DNA of 64,000 nucleotides from Brugia malayi (Eukaryota > Nematoda > Chromadorea > Rhabditida > Onchocercidae). The stretch lies in contig NW_025062476.1 in assembly GCF_000002995.4 (NCBI RefSeq), positions 556,001-620,000 of the forward strand, in the 5' to 3' direction. The translations under genes were made by a program, and so were the position numbers. Position 1 is the stretch's first letter. Each line of letters starts with the position of its first letter. Below the pieces are notes generated by a model. It ran no database searches. It was not told where the DNA came from and was given only the letters and a program-made list of their open reading frames with translations. This document shows positions 1 to 12,968 of the stretch, piece after piece.

Positions 1-76
1 TAACTGTGTCACAAGTTTGGTGTTAGATTTCTTTTCTTTTTTTATTCATTTCATCTTAATAAATTACTAATTTCAG

Positions 77-3000
77 TTGCTCAAAAAATATGTTGCTTAC
101 TTGGATTGCCAGTTTCGGATTTAGCAAAAGCATTTCTAAAACCAAGGGTAAAGGTCAGTGTGATTTTTCAGCTATTAGTCATACTCAGATATATTAGGTG
201 TATATATAGCGCATGTGCATGCATGAAATCAAATTTCAGGTTGGTCGTGATTATGTGCATAAAGCACAAACCCGTGAGCAGGTTCAGTATGCGGTTGAAG
301 CTATTGCAAAAGCAAGCTATGAAAGAATGTTTCGATGGCTGGTGACGCGGATTAATCGTTCTTTGGGGCGTTCTACAAGCAGTGGGACAACTTTCATCGG
401 AATACTCGATATTGCCGGGTAAATTTTGAAGTTTTGATGGGTTTCTTCCAAAAAAAATCCATTTAATTATAAGAATGACATTGATTATAGAAAAATTACT
501 AAGCATTGAAATCGGAGATATAAAGTATTCTGAAGTACTGTTAAGTTGCTATATTATCAGGTTTCATAAAACGTTTATATATCGTTTAACTAGAACCCTA
601 AAAATTCTAATCCTTAATTTTTTAGTCATAAGCAGCAAAAAAAAAAAAAAAAATCAAAATTGTATTTATATGTGAAATATACATTCTTACACATAATTTT
701 AGATTTGAAATATTCGATTTGAACACTTTCGAACAATTATGCATCAATTACACGAATGAAAAATTACAACAATTATTCAATAATACTATGTTCGTTTTGG
801 AACAGGAGATATATCGAAAGGAAGGTATCGAATGGAGTTTTATTGACTTTGGCCTTGATTTGCAACCGACTATCGATCTTATTGAAAAAGTAAGCATTTT
901 TAATGTATTATGGAATGTGACCTATTTGTATGGAAGTTTGGAACAAATGGAATTTTTTTGGTTAATATAAAATGAACAGTCTAGAAATTATTTCATACAA
1001 GTTGTATTGCTATGCTGATAGAATCTTAGTAGAGTGAATATGTTGCAAAATGCGTAAAATTCTTAATGACCATTTCTAGTGATGCGGAAAACCTTTCTGG
1101 TGCCCTAAAATTTGTCGGAAGGCGAACATCATTTCTGATAAAAAAGTATATAATCTGTTTATTTTTTTATAGCCATTAGGTGTTTTATCATTGTTGGATG
1201 AGCAGTGTATATTTCCGAAGTCAACTGACAAGTCATACGTGGAAAAATTGATTGCTAATCAGTCAAAACACCCGAAATTTATTGTGCCTGAATTCAGGAC
1301 GAAGTCTGATTTTGCTATTGTTCATTATGCAGGCCGTGTAGATTATTCTGCAGGTAATTTGCACAGGGATGATTATATGTGAGGTGTTTGCAGTAAACTG
1401 AAATTTTAGCCATATAACTTTTTTGGAATAAATCAGTCAGTTTTATAAATTAAAAATTTATGTTTTGTAGATCAATGGTTAATGAAAAATATGGATCCAC
1501 TGAATGATTCGGTTGTGTTTTTACTTCAAAATTCGGGAGATCAACTTGTAGCAGAAATGTGGAAGAATGGTCTGTTCTTCTGGATGTTTTAAATAAGTTA
1601 CTTTTTGAATCTTATGGATTTGGGAAAGCATTCAAAATGATTACTACTACTGAACACTAAACCTGAACAATGCCTTCAAAGAATTGTACTATCCCCGTCA
1701 AATAGTATCATTTATTCGAATTTGAATCAATTCACACTGCAAATTATGATTTTTTTTTAAAATCTAACGTTCTGTTCTTATTTTTAATATTATTATAGCA
1801 GAATTTGCAAGTCTGGGTATGACTGATCAAACCGATTACGTATTTGGCGCACGAACAAAACGAGGAATGTTTCGCACGGTCGGACAAACGTATAAAGAAC
1901 AGCTGTCACGACTAATGAAAACATTGCAGAATACTTCTCCCCATTTCGTTCGATGCATTATTCCAAATTATGAAAAAAAGGTAAAACACTCAAAAAATCA
2001 AACTGGCACTTACTGTGGTATTTGAGTAATGTGATTTACTTCTCATCAAAAATGATTAGATCATGTTTTTGTCGAAGGTGTTTTAGGATCAGTATCGTTG
2101 GTTAAAGATGCTTTAAGACCAATTTTATAGTGAAGTTTTATTCAACGAAATGCATTTGTAACCACTTTTAGGCTGGTGTCATTAATGGGACCTTAGTATT
2201 AGATCAACTTCGTTGTAATGGTGTTTTGGAAGGCATCCGTATTTGTCGACAGGGCTATCCAAATAGAGCGCCGTTTCATGACTTTCGCAGGCGATACGAA
2301 TTGCTCGTTGATCGTGGAACTATTCCTCCTGGTTTCTTGGATGGAAAGGAAACTGTTAAGTATGAGTTTTTTTCAGCGTTGATCTTAAAATCTATTCTTT
2401 TTTCCTTCATCATTTTTATGTCAATTAACTTCGATGATAATGAGTAATACTTGAAATTCATGTTATTCATGAATGAAATGACATTCTTTTAGACGAATTC
2501 TTGCTGCACTGGAAGTGGATGCAAGTCTCTTTCGTATCGGTCAGTCAAAAGTATTTTTGCGATCTGGTGTTATTGCTGCCTTAGAAGAAATGCGTGATAA
2601 AGAGTTACAACATTTTGTAATTCAGTTTCAAACCTGCTGTCGTGGATATCTTGCTCGTCGTGCTTTTAAGAAACTTTTGCAGCAAGTTTCTGCAATTCGG
2701 ATAATCCAAAGGAACGGTTTAGCATGGTCGCGTTTGAAAGATTGGAACTGGTGGAGGTTGTTTGCTAAGGTTTCCTAGATTTTGAATCATTTCATAACGG
2801 TAGCAGAGCTTAAATTTTGACAAAGAATGCATTTGGAATTCTCTTTTCTACTTATAGATTTTTCATTGCATTAAGCTGGTAAACATAATTTTTATTTGTA
2901 TCTTTTTAAAGGTGTAGTTGATGATAAGTTATACCCTTTTAAGGTTAAACCTCTTTTGGAAGTTACTGCAAGTGAACAAGCCATAGCTGCGAAGGAATCG

Positions 3001-6000
3001 GAATTGAAATCTCTACGAGATACACTGCTGCAAAAGGAATATACTTTGTCGGATTATACGACTCGCATTGAACAGGTTAGGTTTTTGGGGTTTTATTATT
3101 TGAATATGAAAAGAGAAAACAGTAGATTAGGCAATTTTTTAACGAGAATATAAATTCCAGTTTGTTAAATACATCACGTCCAGGCATAGTGAAGAGTTTT
3201 GTAAATTTTCTTGAAGTTTATCCGGGTTAATAAAACGTTGATTTTTTTTATTTTGCAAAATTTTTTAGCTAGCAAATGATCGTGCTGAATTGCAAAAATT
3301 ACTGGAAGAGGAAAGCGTAGAGAAAACGGAAATAGAAGATATGAAAGATCAGTTGGTATCCGTGAAAATGCAACTGGAGAAACAGGTCGAAACTTTCAGA
3401 CAGAAATTTGAAGAAAAGGAAGCTGAATATGTTTCCGTCTCTGCAGAATGTAAAAAACTACAGGTATTTTTTTATATATTCAAATTATTCGAAAAATTAT
3501 TTGTTTTTGATATCCAAATTATTGAAAATCTTTGACTTTTCATTACATTTTTTTTTTGTTGTTGAAATCTTCAATTTTATGTATCTATTCATTTGCGCAC
3601 CCAGATTTTTTCTAAAAATGATCAATTAAGTTTTGAACTTTTATAGCTAATTTAGCTATGGTTTCTTTCAATTTGTATCATATTATTAAAATGTTTCAGG
3701 ATGATGCGGCAACTCTTCGAGATCAACTTTGTGAGGGAAATAGAAAATACGAACAGTTACAACTGTCTTACACCTCTGTTGACCAAAAGTTGAGAAATAT
3801 CACCTTAGAGAAGGATCAGTGTTTTGAAACAAATGAAAAGGTTATAATTTCTAATTTGAAAAATTTATGAAAACTTACTGATTTCATCTATTCACTCATT
3901 TTTTCAGATGTCAAAAGAAAAGATATTGCTTGAGGGGAGACTTACAACTGCTACTGAAAAAATTGTTGCCGAAGAAGAACGAAATCGACAGAGTGCTAAA
4001 TTAAGAGCGAAATTGGAAACAAAAATAGCAGATTATGAAGAGGAAAATGCAAAAATCAAGAAGGTTAGAAAATCCATAATAACAAGCGCAATAGCTACAA
4101 TCTATCGTTTTGTATCCTATCGTGAACTTAGTGGTTCTATCTCTTTTCATTTAAATAAACTTCTGCTCTAAATGATCTCTTCATTTATAGTTACATAGCA
4201 AAAGCAAAAATATTAAATATTTTAAATACTGACTTTGAAGTTGCCTATGGATAGGATGCTTTATTTTTATATAACTTAAATTATCTCTTCATTTATTTTT
4301 TGTCAATCCAGCATATCGAAGTGACGGAAGCAGCAAACCAAAAACTTAGCACAGAAATTCGAGGTATTCGAGACGAGAATGAGGGACTTTTAATGAAGTT
4401 AAACGAGTTAAGTGCTCAACTTCAAAAAAAGGATGAAGAACTCATTGCTATTCTTACACGGTATTTCATATTTATTTATTTAATCGAGCTACTGAACTTT
4501 TATTATCAACAACTTGTTGTTTTAGAGTGATTTATTTGTCATTTTCATTCTCTGTTATATTTCATTTATTATTTGTTTCACTTTATCCTTGCTGATTTCG
4601 TGTATTAGTTTGAATTTAAAATTTCTGACTTTGTTAAGTCATTTGGACTTCGGTTATATAATGATTAGATTTTTTATTTAGAAGCGATGAAGAGCAGTCA
4701 CAAAAACAAAATTTGATGCGACAGACAAAAGAATTAGTGTTGGAATTACAAGAAGTTAAAGAAGATTTGGAAAATGAGAAAAATTTGAGGTATGAACTAA
4801 TTTTTCGATGGACAGATTTTTTTAAAAGAATCTTGTAGATTGCTAGGAATTTCTCACTTCTTTATGAATTCGAAAATTTTTGATTCTAGAAATAGAACAA
4901 TTTTGAATTCTTTGCTAGTATTTTTTACAGAATAAAATCAGAAAAGGGAAAACGAGATTTTATGGAAGAATTAGAAGCACTGAAGCAGGAATTAATGGAA
5001 TCACAAGATAAAACACAAGCTAATGTGGAATTACGAACTGAACGTGAGAAGCAGTATTTGTCGATTAAAGTGTGTTTATTCATTTAAGCGAAAAAGATTT
5101 TAACTACGTCGACATATAAATCGACCTAAGCAACTTGAAGGAAGCTTATAGTTTTTTCTTTTTTTACTTTCAAAACTTACAGAAAGAGCTTGAGGAAGCA
5201 GCTACACAACATGAGCAAAATATTGCACAATTGAAAGCTAAGCATTCACAACAATTGGATTCTATTAGAATCGAGAATGAGCAATTAAAAAAACAAATGC
5301 AGCAGGTTTCTTCTATATTGTGACAATATAGCATTTTTTTTAGATGCTTGTGTTCTATATTATTTTGATCCGGAATGTCGGGTTCATGTAGAAACTTCAT
5401 AAATTTCTTACTACCATAAGAAAATGACGATTTGGAGAACATATGAATTATTCTATCGTTATGTTTTAGGTAATTAAAACAAAAAACGGCATGGAAAATG
5501 AATTGCAAGATAAAATCGCCATAATTCAGCGCAATCAGTCTGCTTATTTGGAAAATGAACGGAAAAAAAAGAACGTTGAAAATTTATTGAATGAGTGGCA
5601 AACGAAGGCTCGAGACGCTGAAAAAAATGCTACAGAATTAAAATCTGCTCTGATAAAAGTGAATCTTTTATGAATCGTCATTTATTAGAAATATTTGTGT
5701 GTGCAAAATTGTCGAATAATACAATCGTATTTCTTATGCATTTCCTTTCAGGAAGGTTGTATATAAAGGAAGATTATATAACATGGTTTTATTATTTTTT
5801 CCATTTTTTTATACTTATTGGTTTTTTATGGAAAATCTATTTTCTTTTATAAATTTAGGTACAGTCAGAGGTTGAAAGACTCACTCAGGAACTGGAAAGC
5901 AGTGAAAACGTTGTTTTAATTTTGCATAAGAAAGTGGCAGCTGCAGAAACTCAGGTCTGTTTTCATGTCAAAATTATTCTGTTGATTCAATTTTATCACA

Positions 6001-9000
6001 AAGAAATCAAACAACATTTTCTGCACATTATGTTGTGGTGACCTTTTTGCTGTTTATTTAAATACTTTATTAGGAAACTCCTCAAAGAAATTCATCGATG
6101 CAATTGGATGTCTATAATTTGGCATATTAAAAGAAGGCTGGCTTTTCAGATCACTGATTTAAGCGACTCGATCAATTTAGAAAAGTCTCAAAACGAAGCA
6201 CTTCGGGCAAAGTTACGAATTCAAGATGATGAATTAGAAAGTTTGCAGGAAAATAAAGAGCGTGATGAATTTACCATTGAGAAATATGAAAAGGTTTGAT
6301 ATGATTTGGGAATTTATAATTGTAGAGTATTGTATTATTATAGGTATTCACAGTTGTAGGATAATTAATCTCTGACCGTTCAAAATTATAAACTGAAAAA
6401 AAGTAAAAACTAGGACTTCTGGCCATATAAGTGCTATCAATAAATTCTGAGATTTATAATTACTTGAGGGACAGTTGAATTTCTCATTGTTTTATTGGTA
6501 AATAAGCATCACATTACAAAGCAATTTGCAGGAAATAAATTCTCTTAAGCAGCAACTGACTGATACAAAAAAGATGAACGATGAGAAGTTACTTCTACAA
6601 ACCGAAGAGTTACGTAAAAAACTGACCAAAGAGTTGGAAACTTATAAGAAGGAGCTAGAACAAAGTGAGTATGCTCGTGCTCGAAATGAGAAAGCTAAAG
6701 AAAAATTGCTACAAGAGGTAAACCGATCCTCTTCATCTTCAGTTCTTAAATTTAGTAAAAATTTTATTATCGTTGTGAAACAGTAACAGCATTTTTTAAT
6801 GAATACATTTTTAATTATTATCTATAATTAAGAAGAAATTGATATCCTGCAGAAAATTTTTTAGTTAGCCCGAATAGAATGTAAATGAGTAGTGGCTAAC
6901 GTTTTTTAGCTTGGTTGTCTTTGAATATCACTCGGATATTCTGGATATTTTAATTAGTTAACAGCTTACTGTAATATATGGATGTCTTCCCAGTCTTCTA
7001 AATTTCCTATTTCCAGTGTTAACTTTTCGCCACATGTACGGTTTTCCTTGAAACCTAATGTCTTTTCTTTCTTTTTATTTAGCGAGACTTTACATTTTTA
7101 AATGGATTCAGACTTGTCGTTTATCAGTGAAATTGTAATTCTATTTATGGAATTTGAAAAAAAAAAAATTATAGTAGAGGATCAAATTTTTTTATAGAAT
7201 GAAGATATGCTAAATGATCTGAATAGATTACGGTTCAATGTACGTGAAATGGAAAAGAAACAACGAAAATTTGATCAAGTGCTTGAAGAAGAAAAATCAA
7301 ATGTGACAAAAGTTAGTGCAGAAAGAGATAAGCTGGCACAAGAGGTATCTCTAAAATTATTCTGCAAAGATTTAGCAGTTTCCAGAGAATAACAGTGGAA
7401 TAACAGCCGCAAAATAATCGTCCTATTTAAATAGTTTCTCTAGTGAAATATGAATATGAGTAACAACAGATAAAGTGTGAGTCCCGTTCTCGATTGCAAG
7501 ATATAAGTGGGAATTCAATTTAGGTATGTAAATAAATAATGGTGGAGGATCAGATTCGCAATAACTTTTAGTTGTATTTTGATGATAGATATTAATGAAA
7601 CAGGCAAGTTAGAGTAGACGTCTTTTGAGTGTTTTTGGATTATAATTTTTTTGTCTTTGAGATGACTTAAAATTTGTATGCTTAAAGCTTCGTGATCATG
7701 AATCAAATTCACTGGTGGTAGCAAAGGAAACTGATTTTCTTAAAAGTCGAATTGCTGAACTGGAAAACATTCGAAATACACTACAATTGGATCTCGATAA
7801 TGCTGTAAATTTTGCGTACATTAAATAATACCGAAGTTTTTTCAGATTATACATTACATTCACACTTATGAATCTTTGATTTTGTTCATTAATGTTCATT
7901 AAAATTAATATGAATTTGCGAAAATCCGAGTTACCTAATGGTTTTGTTCGATATATGTTGTTCATCTGTTTTTCTGGAACTGCATTCAATTGCTCGATAT
8001 AATTCATATATTTCAGGTTACCATGAAGGACGATACTGGTCGCAGTGTTTTAGAACTTGATCGAATGAAGAGACAATTAGAGATTGAATTAGCAAACGCA
8101 AAAGAGACGATTACCGAATTAGAAGATAATCTTCAGCTTACTGAAGATGCAAAACTGCGGTTAGATGTGACGCTACAGGCGACGAATGCCGAACTTGAAA
8201 AAATTCGCAATGGTAAAGAGCGAGATGACGATGAGCGTCGTAAAGTGATGTTGCGAAAGGTTTTTAAGATTGGTTTTAAAATAGGGAAATGCGAAAATTA
8301 GGAACGTTAATGATTTGTAACGGCATTTCTAAGGTATTTCTACTTTTTAGTATTCTTAATATTTCTTAAGAATAAAGATTATAATAAGTTCAGGAAATCA
8401 GTTAGCTTTTGCTACTGAATTTGAGCTATTAAGAACTTGTTTCCAGCTTGGTGATCTGGAAACTGAATTGGATTCGGAACGCCGCGCTAAGCTAATTCTG
8501 GTGCAACAAAAGCGTAAATTAGAAACCGATCTGCACCATTCATTGGAACAACTGGAAGCTATTACTACTCAAAAGGAGGATTTTTCACGTCAGCTTCGGA
8601 AATGCAGTTTACATTTAAAAGATTTGCAATCGGAAGTAGAAGAGTCGAAAGAAGCGAAAGATGTGGCATTGCTGCGAACGCAGGATATGGAGAAAAGGTA
8701 AGAAAAAATATTCATTTTGTGGGTCGAGAGGGAATAAAAATTGAACTGAATCCGGATTATATTTGTATTTAGCTGCGATGTTTTTATCAATGTTATCAAT
8801 GCTTCCTTTTCTTCTACTTTTATGGATTGCGATCATAGAAAAAATGTGGGCTTTTTTTTTTCAAGATTGAAATCGTTAGAAGATGAATTGGCAAGAGCAG
8901 CGGAAACAAACATGCAATTAGCTGCAGATAGGCGGCGTGCAGAAAGAGAAAGAGATGATGCTGTCGAAGAGCTTAGTGTTAAAAGTGGCTTGATGAGTGC

Positions 9001-10703
9001 TGAAGATAAGAAGAGATTGGAAACGAAAATTTATGAGCTGGAAGAATTGCTTGAAGAAGAACAAAATAACACCGAATTGGGCAATGACAAACTTAAAAAA
9101 GCTCAAATTCAAGTAAATATTTTGCCTAAAGAAGTTGGTTAAGTGTGACCATAAATAAGGAGTGGAATGTCATTCTTTTTTTCTACTTTAATGGGTTCTG
9201 GGTTTATTTTTTTAGATTTTGCAGAACTGGTTCTTTGCTTTTGTGAACGTATATGTTTCCTTATTAACTCAACTTCTGCTTTGATTTATTAAGCAATATT
9301 GAGCAAAAAGTTTGCAGCTGGAAACACTGACGACAGAATTGGCAGCTGAACGTTCATTGTGTGAAAAATTAGAAGCAGATAAACAAAACTTTGAAAAACA
9401 GTGTAAAGATTTAAAAATGGCAGTAAGTTTTTATTCATTACGCTTGCGAAATATAGCTGTCAGTAATTCTTATCAAATGCTTTATCAAATTCAAACTTCA
9501 GTTAGAAGAAATGGATAATGACATGCGAACACGTAACCGAGGACAAATTGCTGCACTAGAAGCGAAACTTCAAGCAGCAACTGAACAGTATGCTCAAATG
9601 GAACAGGAACGAAATACAGCCAATCGACAGGTTATTTCTAACTTATTTGAACTTATCAAAAAGTGTTCTTGAGTGTTTTTTTTTGTCGAACGCATTTTCA
9701 AGTATCCTTATTTTTCACACTGAAGTTTTATGTAAACATTGATCATGCCACAATAATTGTCAGAATTGTTATTTCTTTCTTGCTTATGAACAAATGGCTG
9801 AGTGTTGCGTGAAGTTCTTATCTGTTGAATGTTGCACTGAATTTTTTTTTTTTTAAATGGTAAGCTTTGCAGATTCGACGTATGGAGAAAAAGTTGAGTG
9901 ATACACTGATGATGAATGAAGAAGAGAAGCGAAATATAGAACAATTGAAGGAAACCGTAAGCTTAGTATATTTACTAAGGAATCTCAATAAATTTAGTTT
10001 GTTGTAGGTTTGGTTTTCTTTTTTAAACTTCGAATTTTTTTCGTCAATCAGCATAGAAAAATAATAATTTTAGGCAGATCGTGCAATAGCACGTCATCGT
10101 CAGATGCGTCGACAAATCGAAGATTTAGAAGAGGAAGCCTGTCGTGAAAGATCGAAGTGTCGACAGTTGCAAAGAAGTATTGATGATCTAAATGAAGCCA
10201 ATGAAACACTAACTCGAGAAAATGCTCAATTAAAAAGTTTAGCAGCACTTGCACGACGTTCTGGACTGAATCGACCAAGTACTTCACGTTTTGGTAGTAA
10301 GCATACAGTTTATTTTATTGAAATGTGTGACAAAGGGCGAAAGTTTTTCATAACTATCTTGTTCTGATGTTGAAATATACACTTATCTGTAGAATTATAA
10401 AAAAATCTTAGTATGAAATAAAACAACTAAAATATTATGCATAGATATGGTGTTGTACACTAAATTCTACTGCAGTGAGTACATAGTGAATCATGGCAGT
10501 TTCGGTTTTTTCTTTTTCGAACTAATCTTTTCAACATTTCATTTTTGGTCCAACTTGATAGCTTTATTATTATAGGTGAGACAGACAGTATTGGACGTGG
10601 CACTCGAAGTTTTGGTGGTGATAGTACTGATTTATTGCGGCCGAATTCAGGATCTACAGCAGGATCTTATATTGGAGATGATCCAGATCTTACTGCTAGT
10701 TAA
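77..10703 (+). CDS. nmy-1: Non-muscle myosin II heavy chain, 3' part (30 exons, 5' truncated by window edge)
   Basis: Actin-based motor heavy chain that forms bipolar filaments for cortical contractility and cytokinesis. Exons: 77-153, 240-418, 703-889, 1173-1353, 1471-1569, 1799-1980, 2172-2359, 2493-2769, 2944-3075, 3269-3463, 3700-3840, 3908-4063, 4312-4460, 4682-4789, 4931-5069, 5183-5305, 5470-5658, 5859-5954, 6150-6293, 6532-6717, 7198-7344, 7688-7804, 8017-8259, 8447-8697, 8866-9112, 9318-9422, 9502-9630, 9873-9956, 10074-10296, 10576-10703. All have GT/AG sites and matching phases, giving 1599 visible residues; roughly 370 N-terminal residues are missing. Seen in order: HO-linker and relay region ([29 protein letters not shown]), SH helix region ([16 protein letters not shown]), converter, two IQ-like segments ([23 protein letters not shown]), the [12 protein letters not shown] neck end, a long heptad coiled coil rich in E/K/L, and a short Gly/Ser-rich tailpiece ending DDPDLTAS. 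Similarity is to non-muscle/smooth class II rather than sarcomeric myosin. The symbol is tentative, because nmy-2 was not excluded. Confidence 0.93.
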
Positions 10704-12968
10704 TTCAATTTGAATTCTTGCTTTTTGCACTTGTATTATCAATTCGGTTCTGAGTCTTCACTTTTTTTTTTTTTAATTTCGTGAAGGAAAAAGCGACTCA
10801 CTCTTCTTTTTCTGGAATGTCTTATACAAGGAGATTAAATCACTTTCATGCCGCTTTATATTTAATAAAATATATAGCGCAGAATTTTAGCTTTGTTGTT
10901 ACAACTTCGCAATTCATTCCATTTTACTTGTATTTGATGTATCAGTTGTTCTGGTTTAATTTAGCACTGTTTTCATTTAGTGTAATTTCCAAGCAACCCA
11001 TTGAAATGTGTTCGAGGCAAAATATGTGTTGTATATCATTCCTATATCATTCCTTGAATAGAAACGAAAATGATATGAGAAGGAAGAAAGAGTATTGCAT
11101 GGTTTTTACTACGTTTTAAAAGCACATATCTTCTATAATTTTTTGTCGTGAAAAGAGAGAATATTGAAAATATGAGTTAAATTTTAGATGGTAAGGATTG
11201 ATAATTTATTGGGAAATGAAAAGTAATCCTTGTTAGCTCTTTAGGGTGAAGATCTGAAGTGCGAAGCAAATATGCTATTGAAAGCTGTTTTCACTTTTTA
11301 GTTTTTAGATTTGATATGTTCGAAATTTTTATTTTTTTTTTTTAAAATCATCAGCTTTCAACCTTGAGACGATCAAGAGTCACACATTCTTGATGCTACT
11401 TGCTATTTTATAATTAAAATTCAAAGTGATAGGTCAAATTCCAGTTTTTTTTTTTTTTGATTTCGAAATTTTAGAAATGTTACTGACTTTGTTGTTGACT
11501 GTTTATTGTAGACGATAATGCCACATGTACTGTTTATTCATATATTTTGCATACTTTCGTGATCTTTTCCATTTATGACATTTGTTTTTCAGCGGGTAGC
11601 ATTTTATTCTTAATGATAACAGTTGCATTTCATTTTGTGAAATCTTTTATTGGTGAAATGTTGAGGTAGTGAATTTTATACATTGATTTTAATACGTTGT
11701 CTATTGAAAGCGAAATTTGTAGTCTTTTCGTTGAAAAATATTGTATGATTTCTTTGTTTTTATTCGTTCAACTTAGTATACTCTGTATAATATTGCAAAA
11801 AAGAAAAAAGATGAGTACAAAACATTTTTATCTTTCCAGACGTCTCTGAATTCAAAAAAGTCTAATTCTGCTTCATATAACTTTCCATTTGATCGCATTT
11901 CATTGGGAAAATTTAGTTAATATCAAAATTTAGATTTTACCGAGTTTATTCTTTGATGGAATATTTTATTTTTAAACTTGTTGCTAGGCAGGGTCTTTGA
12001 TAGAGTAGAAATGGTCTTCTCAAGATTAACTTTAATTTTAATAGCTCATAAATTATTAACATTGTGATTATCGATTGATGAAGCACTTGATTTCTCATCA
12101 TTTTTTGAAAACTATAAAATGGCATAATGCTGATTTGCATTTTCGTTTTAATTACGAACAAGTAATTCGTCTTATTTACTCTAAAGAAATAGAGAAAAGA
12201 AAACGATTAAAATTAATTGGTGTTATCAGTAGGAATGGTTTTAGCATGAAATTAAAATTGAAGTTATTCAATTTGCTAAAAACAAATGTTTACTGAAACA
12301 CAAATTCATTGTTCAATTATATGGCAATTATCTAACTTGAATAAATCAATGGATAATAGTTCAGGTTTATAAATCATTGCTAAATTAAAAATTACCAATT
12401 AAACAATTCATTTCTTTTACTGAATTCGAAAGTGATTTTTTTAAATGTGCATTAATGATTTAATCAATACAGAGCAAATGATATTGAAGAAGAAATAAGT
12501 TTTAATTTTTTTCATAAAGGAGAATCTTGGTTTTCCAATTTCCAAATTGTAAGCCTTCAAATTTTGGAATTTGAAACAAAAAATTCGAAATATTATGATT
12601 CATTCACACATATGAAACGAATTAAACATACATATTTTAATAGCAATAAATTAGCAAGATCATATTATGATGCATCTTTTTGCTGATTAGCTGAATTAAA
12701 TTATCATTTTACTTTTATCGAAAATTAAAATTTGAAAATGAACGAAATATTTTTGCAAATTTTGCGACCAATTAAACTGAATGAAAGAATATGATAATTA
12801 CTATGTAAACAAGCAATAACTGATAAGTAATATTTTATAACTTTCAGCAAACAAAGTATCATGACAAGAGCTTAGCAGATTAAAAGCATTGATTGATTAT
12901 AACAATTGCATGATAAGTGATAATAGTGATAATGATAATGATGATTATATGAAATTATGATCTGCTAT
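10704..12968. other. Convergent intergenic region, myosin 3' flank
   Basis: This 2.3-kb stretch lies between the stop of the plus-strand myosin gene and the stop of the minus-strand gene at 12969-14900. It presumably holds the myosin 3' UTR at its left end. A 112-codon open frame at 10781-11119 has no splice context and no recognisable similarity. Otherwise I see only AT-rich sequence with T runs. Confidence 0.6.
10864..10869 (+). terminator. Candidate poly(A) signal of the myosin gene
   Basis: A canonical AATAAA lies about 160 bases after the myosin stop codon in otherwise non-coding sequence. In such AT-rich DNA this hexamer is common by chance, so only position supports it. Confidence 0.4.

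Noticed and set aside
5170..5508. 112-codon minus-strand open frame
   Set aside because: It is a shadow of myosin tail exons 16-17 on the opposite strand.
10781..11119. 112-codon plus-strand open frame after the myosin stop
   Set aside because: It lies in the expected myosin 3' UTR, around the AATAAA, with no splice context and no recognisable similarity.
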